Below the pieces are notes generated by a model. That model saw only the letters and a list, made by a program, of their open reading frames with translations. It searched no databases and was not told the origin of the DNA. From Spirosoma fluviale (GTDB taxonomy: Bacteria; Bacteroidota; Bacteroidia; Cytophagales; Spirosomataceae), in the NCBI RefSeq assembly GCF_900230225.1, contig NZ_OCNH01000002.1, forward strand, positions 931,844 to 995,843: a DNA stretch of 64,000 bases. Reading direction: 5' to 3'. Shown here piece by piece: positions 55,001 to 63,300 of the stretch (the first letter of the stretch is position 1; every line of letters starts with the position of its first letter). A program made the position numbers and the translations under genes.

Positions 55001-55076
55001 AGGTTGTTTGCGCGAAGGTCGTTACGGACAGAAGAACGCTAACTACACTAAAAAAAGCAGACCTACAGAAGGGCAT
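52068..55076 (-). CDS. GH3 beta-N-acetylglucosaminidase fused to a serine beta-lactamase-like hydrolase
   Basis: 1002 residues. Signal peptide (MPFCRSAFFSVVSVLLSVTT). The GH3 N-domain (about 35-375) has the NagZ-type motif KHFPGHGDTGTDSHYDLP with the catalytic His/Asp pair and SDAMNMKAV carrying the nucleophile Asp. A GH3 C-domain-like part is followed by a class C beta-lactamase/esterase domain from about 610, with SxxK in MASVTKVST (about 670) and a YSD in the YxN position. Such fusions in Bacteroidota are thought to act on peptidoglycan. ATG 55076 is preferred to the TTG at 55106. DinB is coupled downstream. Confidence 0.9.
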   Translation of the reverse strand: MPFCRSAFFSVVSVLLSVTTFAQTTSPSFLKLNARQACWADSVFTNMAPEDRIAQLIMVAGYSNRKPAYEDSLIRLVQTNKLGGVVMFQGGPVRQAQFTNRLQASSPVPLLIAMDAEWGIAMRLDSTVRYPYQMTLGAMQGAASDSLIYQMGANLAKQARRLGMHVNFAPSVDVNNNPNNPVINFRSFGEDKYAVARKALAYMRGMQDNQLLTSIKHFPGHGDTGTDSHYDLPLIAKSRAQLDSLELYPFRELIRAGASGVMIAHLNIPSLDTTRNRPSTLSPAIVTNLLKNELGFKGLVFSDAMNMKAVTKYYPSGKADELGLEAGMDVLEFTEDVPAALAQVKQAIIDGRITQASIDARCLKVLQAKAWAGLDTYKPIVMENLVADLNPVQDELLNRKLTERSLTVLKNDRNVLPLQGLDTLRIASVAVESDKITAFQQMAANYTKIDHFNVSSKTADSTWAQIRDSLSNYNLILVDVHLNNIRPAVKYGLQTKTAGIVGELVATGKAVVTVFGNVYALDKLTFPMDTAQPSRNIEQARAIVMPYQLTNYTEELSAQLIFGAIGASGKLPVTVNQRFRLGDGLNVQPIGRLKYTIPEEVGISSTFLNHQVDSLVNVGISQGAFPGCVVQMAKDGKVIFRKAYGKHTYDASLGAEPLPVQLDDLYDMASVTKVSTSTPALMHLVDDGKFNLNGKMADYLPGFKKSNKANLLWRDVLTHQARLRAWIPFWMDTKNPDGTWKPKTFKNERSARYPIEVTDSLFEFKNYPKTIFEQIRDSQLNAKKEYVYSDLSFILYPQIVKRLTGENFEDYLKETFYKPLGASTLTFLPRRFYPLTRIVPTEYDSLFRKTLIWGRVHDEGAAMLGGLSGHAGLFGNANDLMKVYEMYRQKGSYGGQRFISEKTIAEFTRYQFPELGNRRGLGFDKPSFTYSGNAPKSATKDSYGHSGYTGTFVWVEPDPAYNLTYIFLCNRVYPTRNNPKLGNLNTRTNIVEALYQATKRGL

Positions 55077-55110
55077 GAGCAAGGGAATTGGGTCGTGATA
55101 GGCCAAAAAT

Positions 55111-55157
55111 ACAAAAAAGTGTCCTCGCTATTTCATTAAAAGAATAGCGAGGACACT
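55111..55157 (-). terminator. intrinsic terminator after the outer-membrane barrel gene
   Basis: AGTGTCCTCGCTATT and AATAGCGAGGACACT form a 15-base-pair stem, followed on the minus strand by TTTTTTGT. Confidence 0.92.
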
Positions 55158-55218
55158 ATAGGCAAAGGCGTAAGAAGTTGTTTGCGTTAGCGATTGACGC
55201 GAACAGCTTCTAAATCAA

Positions 55219-55899
55219 CTACCGGCGGTAGCGGCTGCGGTATTCGGGACCAACGCCAAAGCCGTAGCCGAGGGTTAGCGTAATGGTTGAGTTATTGATG
55301 TTCTGGCCGTCACTGAGGGTGATATCGCTCAGGCCATATCGGTAACGGGCATCGATCAGGAACCGCTGACGATCGCCCAATCCCTTAAAGTTAAGCTGAA
55401 AACCGGCAGCCAGTCCTAAATCCATAGACCGATAATCAGCACTGTTGTCGATGTCATTCTGATTGATGCCATTTGTTATTCGATCATTCCGTTTTGCGTT
55501 CAGCTTGAACCCCAGCGAGGGGCCAAAGAATATGTTGGGCCGGAAGTTACCGTTCAGCGTCAGGAAATAGCGTAAGGCAATGGGGATTTCCAGATAGTTG
55601 ATCCGCTGGCCGTAGGAGTTTACCTGACTGCTGTTAGGCTGCTTGTAGTTGGCTCCCATCTGAGAGTAAAGTACATCGCCCGAAATACCAAAATGGTTGA
55701 GCGAACTATACATTAAAAAGGCACCGGCAGTTACACCCGGCTTCAGCGTATAGTCTCTGGCATCCATGCCAAATGTGGATAAATTTAAGCCAACGCGTGG
55801 CCCCGCACTGAATCGCTGTTGGGCGAAAGTGGCTGATAGACAGCCAGTAATCAAGATAAACGATAGGGTAATAGCACGTAGTGAATTTGCGCGAAACAT
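55219..55899 (-). CDS. outer-membrane beta-barrel protein (porin-like)
   Basis: 226 residues. Signal peptide (cleavage near TFA-QQ), then alternating amphipathic strands typical of OMP_b-brl_2 barrels: GPRVGLNLSTFG, GVTAGAFLMYSSLNHFGISG, YLEIPIALRYFL, NIFFGPSLGFKLN, LGLAAGFQLNF, DARYRYGLSDI. It should form a small 8- to 10-strand barrel. Function unknown. Single gene with its own terminator. Confidence 0.85.
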   Translation of the reverse strand: MFRANSLRAITLSFILITGCLSATFAQQRFSAGPRVGLNLSTFGMDARDYTLKPGVTAGAFLMYSSLNHFGISGDVLYSQMGANYKQPNSSQVNSYGQRINYLEIPIALRYFLTLNGNFRPNIFFGPSLGFKLNAKRNDRITNGINQNDIDNSADYRSMDLGLAAGFQLNFKGLGDRQRFLIDARYRYGLSDITLSDGQNINNSTITLTLGYGFGVGPEYRSRYRR

Positions 55900-56055
55900 A
55901 GACTGAACAATAAGTTGTTATGTCCCGTTAACGCGCTGGTTTTGTAAATGTTTTAGCCAATTGACGCAATGGCCGGTTTTTTACGCACTTTTTGCGCTCA
56001 ATTCGACCGAAAAATAGATAAGTGGATTGATTGATCAGGAGGCATGTATACTGCC
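55900..56055. other. short intergenic region
   Basis: 156 bases. TTGATTGATCA near 56026-56036 is a short palindrome. It must contain the promoter of the barrel gene; no box is clear. Confidence 0.35.
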
Positions 56056-56475
56056 TCAGCCGGGCCACAGGTCTGAATGTACTCTCACTGGCGGCTGGAC
56101 CCAAATGCTGGTTACCGAATGCGTTGGTTTTACTTTGGGTTTTTGTGAGTGCTTCGGTGCAAAGAAAATAAAGTAGATAGCCATGGCAAGCATGAACAGA
56201 ATGGCGGCTGTGGTCGTGGCAATCCAGAGCGGCCAGAGTCGTTTCCGGTTTGCCGTTGCGTGAATGCGTTCATGAAGTGCATCCCGGAGGTCGGCCAGTT
56301 GCTCGGCAGTGGGCTGGGCGCTGGTTGTACTTTGCTGCATGGCTTCCAGCCCCGCCAGTGCATCGGCATAGAACGGGTTTTCGAGCAGCAGGCGCTCCAC
56401 GCGGTAGCGCGCCGGGCCAGTCAACTGCCCGGACTGGTAGGCACGTAACTCATCAAACGTTAATTGGTCAATCAT
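56056..56475 (-). CDS. anti-sigma-factor-like membrane protein
   Basis: 139 residues. A cytosolic N-terminus (TFDELRAYQSGQLTGPARYR) like the helical sigma-binding end of Bacteroidota anti-sigma proteins is followed by one membrane helix (WPLWIATTTAAILFMLAMAI, 82-101) and a short basic periplasmic tail. The zinc-binding HxxxCxxC motif is absent. It lies 48 bases downstream of an ECF sigma factor on the same strand, which supports the assignment. Confidence 0.65.
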   Translation of the reverse strand: MIDQLTFDELRAYQSGQLTGPARYRVERLLLENPFYADALAGLEAMQQSTTSAQPTAEQLADLRDALHERIHATANRKRLWPLWIATTTAAILFMLAMAIYFIFFAPKHSQKPKVKPTHSVTSIWVQPPVRVHSDLWPG

Positions 56476-56523
56476 GGCTGTAGCGTGGGTCAGAACCCAT
56501 GCTGTTAATGGTGGGTTATCCCC

Positions 56524-57126
56524 TTACTTCTGCATACAAATTTTCAACTTCCGACGCCCATTTTGCAAATAACTTTTTACCTGTTTTAGGTCGTAGCCGG
56601 TCAGCTCAGCTACATCGGTATAGGTTTTCCGTTCCAGATAAAACAACCTCAGGCACGTTTGCTGTTCAAGAGGTAAGGTTTCCAGACAGGTTTCCATCAG
56701 GGTCAGGTCTTCTTCCAGCTCCGCCCGATCGTCGTCATCGGCCGAAAGCTGCATAACCGGCTCATCGTCCAGGTCAATTCCGTTGCCATTTACCAGGGCC
56801 GCTTTGGGGTGAGCCTGTTTTTTGCGCAGCTGCATCAGGCAATAATTACGCGCTACACTATGAAGCCAGGGACCAAACTGCTGCACCTCGTGTTTGCGAA
56901 GGTCGGTTACGAGTTGTTCAAACAGGTTCATGACGGCATCCTTGGCTTCGTCCTCATCGCGCAGGTAGTTGAAGCAAACGGCATACACCAGATCCATGTA
57001 TTGCTCATAGAGTTCACCCAGCACCGCCAGATCGCCGGTAGCCCGATAAGTAGCAATGTAATCGGCCGGGTCGTTGCGGGAACGCTCCGGACCGGGTCGG
57101 GACTTACGAAACAGTTTGAGAAACAT
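56524..57126 (-). CDS. ECF-type RNA polymerase sigma factor
   Basis: 200 residues. Sigma region 2 (about 35-100) has LGELYEQYMDLVYAVCFNYL and DEDEAKDAVMNLFEQL. An acidic linker (DLDDEPVMQLSADDDDRAEL) follows. Region 4 (about 140-195) has LPLEQQTCLRLFYLERKTYT, DVAELTGYDLKQVKSYLQNG and RRKLK. It recruits RNA polymerase to a stress or envelope regulon, probably under control of the membrane protein encoded downstream. Confidence 0.93.
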   Translation of the reverse strand: MFLKLFRKSRPGPERSRNDPADYIATYRATGDLAVLGELYEQYMDLVYAVCFNYLRDEDEAKDAVMNLFEQLVTDLRKHEVQQFGPWLHSVARNYCLMQLRKKQAHPKAALVNGNGIDLDDEPVMQLSADDDDRAELEEDLTLMETCLETLPLEQQTCLRLFYLERKTYTDVAELTGYDLKQVKSYLQNGRRKLKICMQK

Positions 57127-57318
57127 ACTTTGCTGGACTGCTTATCCGGTAGATGCAGAAACCGGCGAAATTCCATAATCGATCAGTAACTCCTTTACAA
57201 ACAACGTCATGTAAGGCCAATAATGATGGTAAACGGGCTCGCTTACTCAATAACCCCTTCTTACCATAACCTATTACCGGCTCAGGTCGTTACAAGGTCA
57301 TACAAACTCAACGAAATT

Positions 57319-57594
57319 ATGAAACGGTTCTTGTTTGGCTTACTGGCTATGGCGCTGAGTGCAGGAGCCTTTGCGCAAAGTAATCAGTCGCCTGTTATGC
57401 AGCAGTCGACCTCCACGACCGATACGCGGCAGGCGAATCCGGCGCAGCCAAAGGTGAAAATGAACCAACGGCAGCGGTCGAAGATGGAAGCCGGTATGGA
57501 CACAACCTTACCGAAAAACCGGAAACAACGGCGCTTACCACCCGATTCGCTGCGACGGGGAGGGGCTACAAAAGTAGACAGCGTGCGACGGTAG
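57319..57594 (+). CDS. small secreted basic protein
   Basis: 91 residues from ATG 57319. Signal peptide (MKRFLFGLLAMALSAGAFAQ), then a disordered Gln/Asn/Arg/Lys-rich chain ending PPDSLRRGGATKVDSVRR. The frame upstream to 57223 lacks the signal and is not used. Similar in layout to the next gene. It is divergent from the ECF sigma gene and may belong to its regulon (inference). Confidence 0.65.
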   Translation: MKRFLFGLLAMALSAGAFAQSNQSPVMQQSTSTTDTRQANPAQPKVKMNQRQRSKMEAGMDTTLPKNRKQRRLPPDSLRRGGATKVDSVRR

Positions 57595-57639
57595 TTGTTT
57601 GTATTGTATAATTCAACGACAAAAACTCAACAAAACGTT

Positions 57640-57972
57640 ATGATGAAACTAGTGATAGGGGTCATGCTGTTGGCCACGACGGCAATGGCTCAGACAGCAC
57701 CCAAAGGATCAACAGCCGGATCGGGTTCAACGAAGTCGACAACGGCGAATGCGACCAAACCAAAAGCCATGTCGGCCGCATCCCCACGGTCCAATAAACC
57801 CATTCCTCCGCCATCGCAGAAGGATAATCTGGAAAGCAAGAACAGTGCACTTCCTTCCTACAAAAAGGAAAAGGACGCGGGTGTACAGAAGACCCGAAAC
57901 CGATACGAACCGCGCCGAACCGACTCCGGTGCCCGTAAGGATACGCTGATCCGCCGTCGGAAGACTCAGTAG
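57640..57972 (+). CDS. small secreted Ser/Thr/Pro/Lys-rich protein
   Basis: 110 residues from ATG 57640 (MMKLVIGVMLLATTAMAQ signal peptide). The mature part is low-complexity (TAGSGSTKSTTANATKP), with a charged C-terminus RYEPRRTDSGARKDTLIRRR. The D(S/T)-rich and RR-rich end recalls the preceding protein, so the two may be diverged duplicates. No family known. Confidence 0.65.
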   Translation: MMKLVIGVMLLATTAMAQTAPKGSTAGSGSTKSTTANATKPKAMSAASPRSNKPIPPPSQKDNLESKNSALPSYKKEKDAGVQKTRNRYEPRRTDSGARKDTLIRRRKTQ

Positions 57973-57975
57973 TGT

Positions 57976-58063
57976 AGTAGTGTAGTGCCGACCGTCCCGG
58001 TCGGATGTGATAGATAACTTAACTGTTTTCACACCCGACCGGGACGGTCGGTATTACACTACT
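57976..58063. terminator. 35-base-arm palindrome between convergent genes
   Basis: Arms 57976-58010 and 58029-58063 (AGTAGTGTAGTGCCGACCG onward, with inner CCGACCGTCCCGGTCGG self-complementary) pair with three mismatches. It overlaps the stop of the DUF748-like gene. Confidence 0.75.
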
Positions 58064-59246
58064 TTTTCTCGCGTTCGGCCTTTCGTTTGGCTCGTTTCGC
58101 TTTGCGCTCGGCTTTTCGCTCAGCGCGTTTCTCTTTACGTTCGGCCTTTCGCTCCGCCCGTTTCTCTTTGAAGTCCTCTTTTACACTTTTGAGCGCGTCG
58201 CTCAGGGTGATGTTGTTGTCGAATTCTCCTTTAAAAGCCTCGATGTAGGCGTTGCGCAGCACTCCGAAAATAGTTGGCCAGACGAACGTTTCGATGTTAT
58301 CGACCGTGCCGCTGAGCGGAACCCGGGTGGCTACCTGGTCTTTTTTCTGGTTTTTGAGGATGGCGGTGCCGCCCTGGGCCAGCAGTTCCGTAAAGAAACG
58401 CCCTACCGAACGACCTTCGTGCTCATTGAGCTTGAAGATCTGCATGCCTTTGGTGAGGGGCTTGAGGTAGCCGTTCAGCTTGCCATCGAGCATGGCCATT
58501 TCACTGTACACACTCACGGTTCCCCGCTCGAAGTCAAGATTGGCGTACTCTTTCGCCAGCGGGTTGAGTTTTACCAGTTGAAGGTCGCTGAACCGGAGGT
58601 TATAGTCGAAATCAGGCATCTCTTTCAGCAGATTCATGTTTGCCGAAAAATTCATGGTGCCGCCGTAACCCGGCACATCGCCCGACGCCACAACCGGCGA
58701 GGGGAGTTTTTTACCCTCATCCTCCACGTTCCGGATGTTCCGGATTTCGCCCTGTAGCTTCTGAATGGACAGATCGGCGCGGGGCTGCGTAACCAGGCTG
58801 GTTAGGTCGACCCGGCCATTGATCACGGCGAACCGGTTGATGCTGATGGGCAGCAGCTTTTTTAAGTAAGCGGTCCAGTCTACGTCGGCCCCGGTCTGGC
58901 TGCTGGCCTCGCTTTCGCTGAAGGCAAAGTTCACTTCGGGTTCGTAGCACTCGACTTCACTCACGAGTTTCCCCTTGAAAAGCGACTTCCACTCGACCGA
59001 CAGATCGGTTTTGGGAATGTAGATAAACGGCTCCTTTATCTTCCCGTTGATTTTTCGAATGCGCAGGCCGTCAATCTGGTAAGCGCCCCGAATGAGCTGA
59101 ATATCAATATCTTCGACATGGCCGGTATAGCTGCCCATGTCGGCTAAAGTCTTGTTAACGTACCGCAGCACAAAGTAGGGCAGCAACAAACGGGCAATGA
59201 TCAGCAGAACGACAAGCGCAATGAGAATTTTAGTGGCTCGTTTCAA
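58059..59246 (-). CDS. DUF748/AsmA-like membrane-anchored protein
   Basis: 395 residues. One N-terminal membrane helix (ILIALVVLLIIARLLLPYFV, 7-26), then periplasmic beta-rich DUF748 sequence (IDGLRIRKINGKIKEPFIYI, LSVEWKSLFKGKLVSEVECY, INRFAVINGRVDLTSL). The final 35 residues are a Lys/Arg/Glu/Ala heptad-like repeat (KRAERKAERKEKRAERKAER). AsmA-like proteins take part in lipid transport or outer-membrane assembly; the role here is unknown. Confidence 0.8.
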   Translation of the reverse strand: MKRATKILIALVVLLIIARLLLPYFVLRYVNKTLADMGSYTGHVEDIDIQLIRGAYQIDGLRIRKINGKIKEPFIYIPKTDLSVEWKSLFKGKLVSEVECYEPEVNFAFSESEASSQTGADVDWTAYLKKLLPISINRFAVINGRVDLTSLVTQPRADLSIQKLQGEIRNIRNVEDEGKKLPSPVVASGDVPGYGGTMNFSANMNLLKEMPDFDYNLRFSDLQLVKLNPLAKEYANLDFERGTVSVYSEMAMLDGKLNGYLKPLTKGMQIFKLNEHEGRSVGRFFTELLAQGGTAILKNQKKDQVATRVPLSGTVDNIETFVWPTIFGVLRNAYIEAFKGEFDNNITLSDALKSVKEDFKEKRAERKAERKEKRAERKAERKAKRAKRKAEREKK

Positions 59247-59288
59247 AACGTTGAGTGGTTGGTTTAACGTTTTGATAAACTCAATTAT

Positions 59289-59321
59289 AGACCTATAAGG
59301 TTTTCAAAACCTTATAGGTCT
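59289..59321. terminator. 16-base-pair hairpin between the pentapeptide and DUF748 genes
   Basis: AGACCTATAAGGTTTT and AAAACCTTATAGGTCT are perfect inverted repeats with a one-base spacer, 10 bases after the pentapeptide gene stop. Confidence 0.75.
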
Positions 59322-59330
59322 GGTGAACAC

Positions 59331-59909
59331 TTATCTACCGTTCGGGGAGAACTTGCGCCCGTCGAGGGTGGTGTACTTGAAATCGGCGTAGTCCCGGAAG
59401 GTCGAGCCGCTAAAATCAGCTTCATCGCGGAATTTGCTGTATTTGAACAGCGCCCCATCCCGGAAGGTGTTGTTGGTAAAAATAGCCCGCTGGCTAAACA
59501 GCGAGTATTTGAAAGCCGCATCGTTTTCAAACTGGCAGCCGTCGAAGGTAACGGCTTCGGCGAAATCGGCGTTGTAAACGATGTTGCTCACCTTGATAAT
59601 CCGCCGGTCCTGGTCTTCTGTCCGGTAGGCCAGTACTTTGCCCGTAAACGTGCAGTTTTTAAACGAAAGAGGCACTTCCACGACGCTCAGAAACTGTTCG
59701 GAGTCGCCTTTCCAAAAACCTTCCCGTACTTCTTTTCGATTGGCCAAATTGGTCAGGTCGAGGTCGCCGTTGATGGTGACGTTCTGATACGAGACGCTTT
59801 GTTTGCGGTTGATTTGGGCGATAATGTCTTTCGCGTCGATGGTTTTTTGTGCCAGCGCGGGAGCCAGAGCCGTAAAGGCAACTAAAAGTGAGAGGAGAAT
59901 AGCTTTCAT
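59331..59909 (-). CDS. secreted pentapeptide-repeat protein
   Basis: 192 residues. Signal peptide (cleavage near ALA-QK). From about residue 95 the A(D/N)FxxxxF pentapeptide pattern appears (FDGCQFENDAAFKYSLFSQR, AIFTNNTFRDGALFKYSKFR, DEADFSGSTFRDYADFKYTT), which folds as a right-handed quadrilateral beta-helix. The role is unknown. Export is unusual for the best-studied members, which are cytosolic. Confidence 0.85.
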   Translation of the reverse strand: MKAILLSLLVAFTALAPALAQKTIDAKDIIAQINRKQSVSYQNVTINGDLDLTNLANRKEVREGFWKGDSEQFLSVVEVPLSFKNCTFTGKVLAYRTEDQDRRIIKVSNIVYNADFAEAVTFDGCQFENDAAFKYSLFSQRAIFTNNTFRDGALFKYSKFRDEADFSGSTFRDYADFKYTTLDGRKFSPNGR

Positions 59910-60330
59910 GATTTTTCTGAAGTTTCAGGTGATTTTCAGGAAAGATGCAGGCTGGCAGAGAAAGGTTGCATTTTAAGTCAATAAGTCAAGGGGTCAAGGG
60001 GTCAAGGGGTCAATAAGTCAGGGGGTTAAGGAGTGGCTATCGCGAAAGCAACACGTGTGCGACGGCCACTTGCTGACTTACTTATGTGATGTCGGGTTCT
60101 TAAACCCGACATGGGAAGGTTTCTCAAAACCTTCTTGCCCCAATGACACGAGGTTTTAAGAATCGCAACCGGTACGCCGGGGCGGGCGAACCGTCCTCGC
60201 TTGTCGGGTTTAAGAACCCGACATCACGGAACAGACTTAAGTGAAGCCACTCCCTGACCCCTTGACTCCCTGACTTCTTGACCCCTTGACTTATTGACTT
60301 AGGCGAAGCCGCTTCCCCACTGAATTCCTC
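59910..60330. repeat. repeat-rich spacer before the restriction-modification gene
   Basis: Contains AGGGGTCAA words (59985-60030) with complementary TTGACCCCTTGAC words at 60250-60300. GTGATGTCGGG palindromes lie at 60086-60111 and 60202-60227, which are inverted copies of each other, and a GAAGGTTT/AAACCTTC hairpin at 60113-60133. No coding sequence. Together it can fold as a nested cruciform. Confidence 0.7.
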
Positions 60331-60338
60331 TATATTTG
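60331..60338 (+). promoter_or_regulatory. -7 box of the MmeI-like gene
   Basis: TATATTTG, a full TAnnTTTG match, lies 24 bases before the GTG at 60363. It overlaps the TTG at 60336, which therefore cannot be the start. Confidence 0.6.
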
Positions 60339-60362
60339 GCTATCCATCTACACTTGTTAAAC

Positions 60363-63300
60363 GTGACGTATTCTGAGTTTATCACGCGCTGGGAAATCTC
60401 CGGCGGGGCCGAACGTGCCAACTACGTTTTATTTCTTCAAGACCTTTGTGACTTGCTCGGCGTTGCCCGGCCCGACCCCACCACCCACGATCCCGCGCAG
60501 GATGCCTACGTAACCGAACGGGCCGTCACCTTTCAGGACGGAGCCAAAACCAGCACCGGCCGGATTGACCTCTACAAACGCGGCTGCTTTGTGCTCGAAA
60601 CCAAGCAGGGCACCGAAAGCCCCGATCAGCAAAAGACCTTTGAACGCGCCGAATTGGGCCTGCCGCCCGAAAAACGACGTAAAGGCCACGCCATTCGCAG
60701 AACCGCCAAGTGGGAGCAGATGATGCAGTCGGCCCGGCAGCAGGCCCTCAGCTACGTCCGGGCGCTGCCCGCCGGGGAGCCCCGCCCGCTGTTCGTTGTC
60801 GTTGTCGATGTGGGGTACTGCATCGACCTGTACAGCAACTTCGCGGGGGTTGGCGACTCGTTCGTTCCCTTTCCCGATCAAACGCACTACCGCATACTTT
60901 TGCCCCGGCTCGCCGAGGAGTCAACGCGCTCGCTGCTCGCGCAACTCTTCACGAACCCCCGCGAACTGGACCCCACCCGCCGAACGGCCCGCGTGACGCG
61001 CGAACTGGCGGGTTACCTGGCGGGGGTGTCGAGCCAGCTCGAACGGGCGGGTCACGCCCCCGATCTGGTGGCGCAGTTTCTGATGCGGGCGCTCTTTACG
61101 ATGTTTGCCGAGGATGTGGGCCTGATTCCCAAAGAGTCGTTTACGGGGATGCTCCGGCAGTACGCGGCTCCCGATCTGCTGGAGTACCTGCCCGACGCGC
61201 TGCACAACCTGTGGGAGAAAATGGATACGGGTGGCTTTTCGTCGGAGCTGAAAACCCGGCTCAAACGCTTCAACGGCAAACTCTTTCACGACGCCCGCGC
61301 CCTGCCGCTCACGGCCGATCAAAGGACGCTTTTGCTCAAAGCCGCCGAAGCCGACTGGCGCGACGTGGAACCGGCCATTTTCGGCACCCTGCTCGAACGC
61401 GCCCTCGATCCGCGCGAACGCCACAGCCTGGGGGCGCATTATACACCCCGGCGCTACGTTGAACGGCTCGTTATGCCAACGGTGATTGAGCCGCTTCGCC
61501 GGGAGTGGACCAACGCCCAGGCCGCAGCCGCGCTGCTCCTCGATGCCGGAAACGCCAAAGATGCGCGCGCCGAGCTGATGAAGTTCCTGACCCGGCTCAC
61601 GAGTATCAAAATTCTCGATCCTGCCTGCGGCTCGGGTAACTTCCTCTACGTAACGCTCGAACATTTGAAGCGACTGGAGGGCGAAGTACTGGCGGCTATC
61701 AACTCCTACGGCCAAACGGGTATTCTCAATCTCGGTGGCGGGACAACGGTTAGCCCGCGTCAGTTGCTGGGTCTGGAACTGAATCCCCGCGCGGCAGCCA
61801 TTGCCGACGTTGTGTTGAAAATCGGCTACCTGCAATGGCACTTGCGCACCAACGGCGATAGCGAACTACGCGAACCGCTATTGGACGAGTACCAGAATAT
61901 CCATCAGCAGGACGCGGTGTTGCAGCATGGCCCGCCCGTTCCACGTCTGGATGCCAGCGGCCAGCCCGTTACGCGCTGGGATGGGATAACCACCAAACTA
62001 CACCCGGCAACCGGCCAACCCGTACCCGATGAAACCGCCCGCACAACGGTTTATGACTATCCCAATCCGCAACCCGCCGAATGGCCACAAGCTGATTTCA
62101 TTGTGGGTAATCCGCCGTTCGTGGGAGATAAAAGAATGCGTGATTTATTAGGCGATGGATATGTTGAAGCATTACGGAAGGCATATAAAGGAAAAATACC
62201 TGAATCAGCGGACTTAGTAATGTACTGGTGGTACAATGCTGGAATTATGTTGCAGAGCGTACGTACTGAAAGGTTTGGATTTATTACAACCAATTCAATC
62301 TCGATGACATTTAATAGACGGGTCATTCAGGGATTTATTGAAAACGAAATTACGCCTGTTTCTATAACGTTTTGTATTCCTAACCATGCTTGGGTAGACT
62401 CAGGAAGTGGGGCATCAGTTAGAATCGCCATGACCTCTGTGGAAAAAGGAAATATTGCTGGTTTGTTATTTTTGGTAAAGTCTGAACAGTATCAAGATGA
62501 AGAAGAAGGTTGTGAAATACAAGTTGAACAGGTTGAAGGGAAAATAAACGCAAATCTAACGGTTGGTGCCGACCTAGATTCAGCTAAATCCTTACGATCA
62601 AACAGGGGATTGTCGAATGTTGGTGTAGGGCTATATGGTGCTGGTTTTCTTGCTAAATATGAAGAGTTAGAATCTCTTGGCTTCAGTAAGAGAAATGGAC
62701 TTCGTGAACGAATTCGGCCCTATATGAATGGGAAAGACCTTGTTCAAAAAAGTCGAGGCTTGTTTGCTATTGATATGTATGGACTAAGCCCAGATGAGAT
62801 AATAAACCTTTATCCAGAAGTATATCACCGTATTTATAACTTGGTTAAGCCTGAACGAGATCAGAATAACAGAACATCAAGGCGAGAAAAATGGTGGATT
62901 TTTGGGGAGCCAAATCCGACACTTCGTTCGATGTTAAGAGGGTTAAAACGCTATATTGTGACTACTCAAACTGCGCGTCACAGAATATTTTCTTTTGTGA
63001 ACGTCGATCTGATACCAGATGCAAAAATAGTAGCAATCGCTTTTGAGGATGCTTATGAATTAGGCATTCTATCAAGTCATGTCCATGAAACGTGGGCCAT
63101 TGCCAATGGTGGTCGACTTGGGGTCGGTGATGATCCGGTTTATGCAAACTCCCGCTGTTTCGACCCTTTCCCTTTCCCCGACGCGACCCCGGCACAACAG
63201 GCCCGTATTCGTGAACTGGCGGAGCAATTGGACGCCCACCGCAAACGGCAACAGGCTGCACACGCTGCCCTGACGCTTACCGATCTGTACAACGTAGTCG

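Noticed and set aside
60086-60227. Possible CRISPR or tandem array before the restriction-modification gene
   Set aside because: Only two copies, in inverted orientation and each palindromic; no regular spacers.
60921-61841. 306-codon open frame antisense to the MmeI-like gene
   Set aside because: GC-rich shadow frame; the sense strand has the nuclease and methylase motifs.
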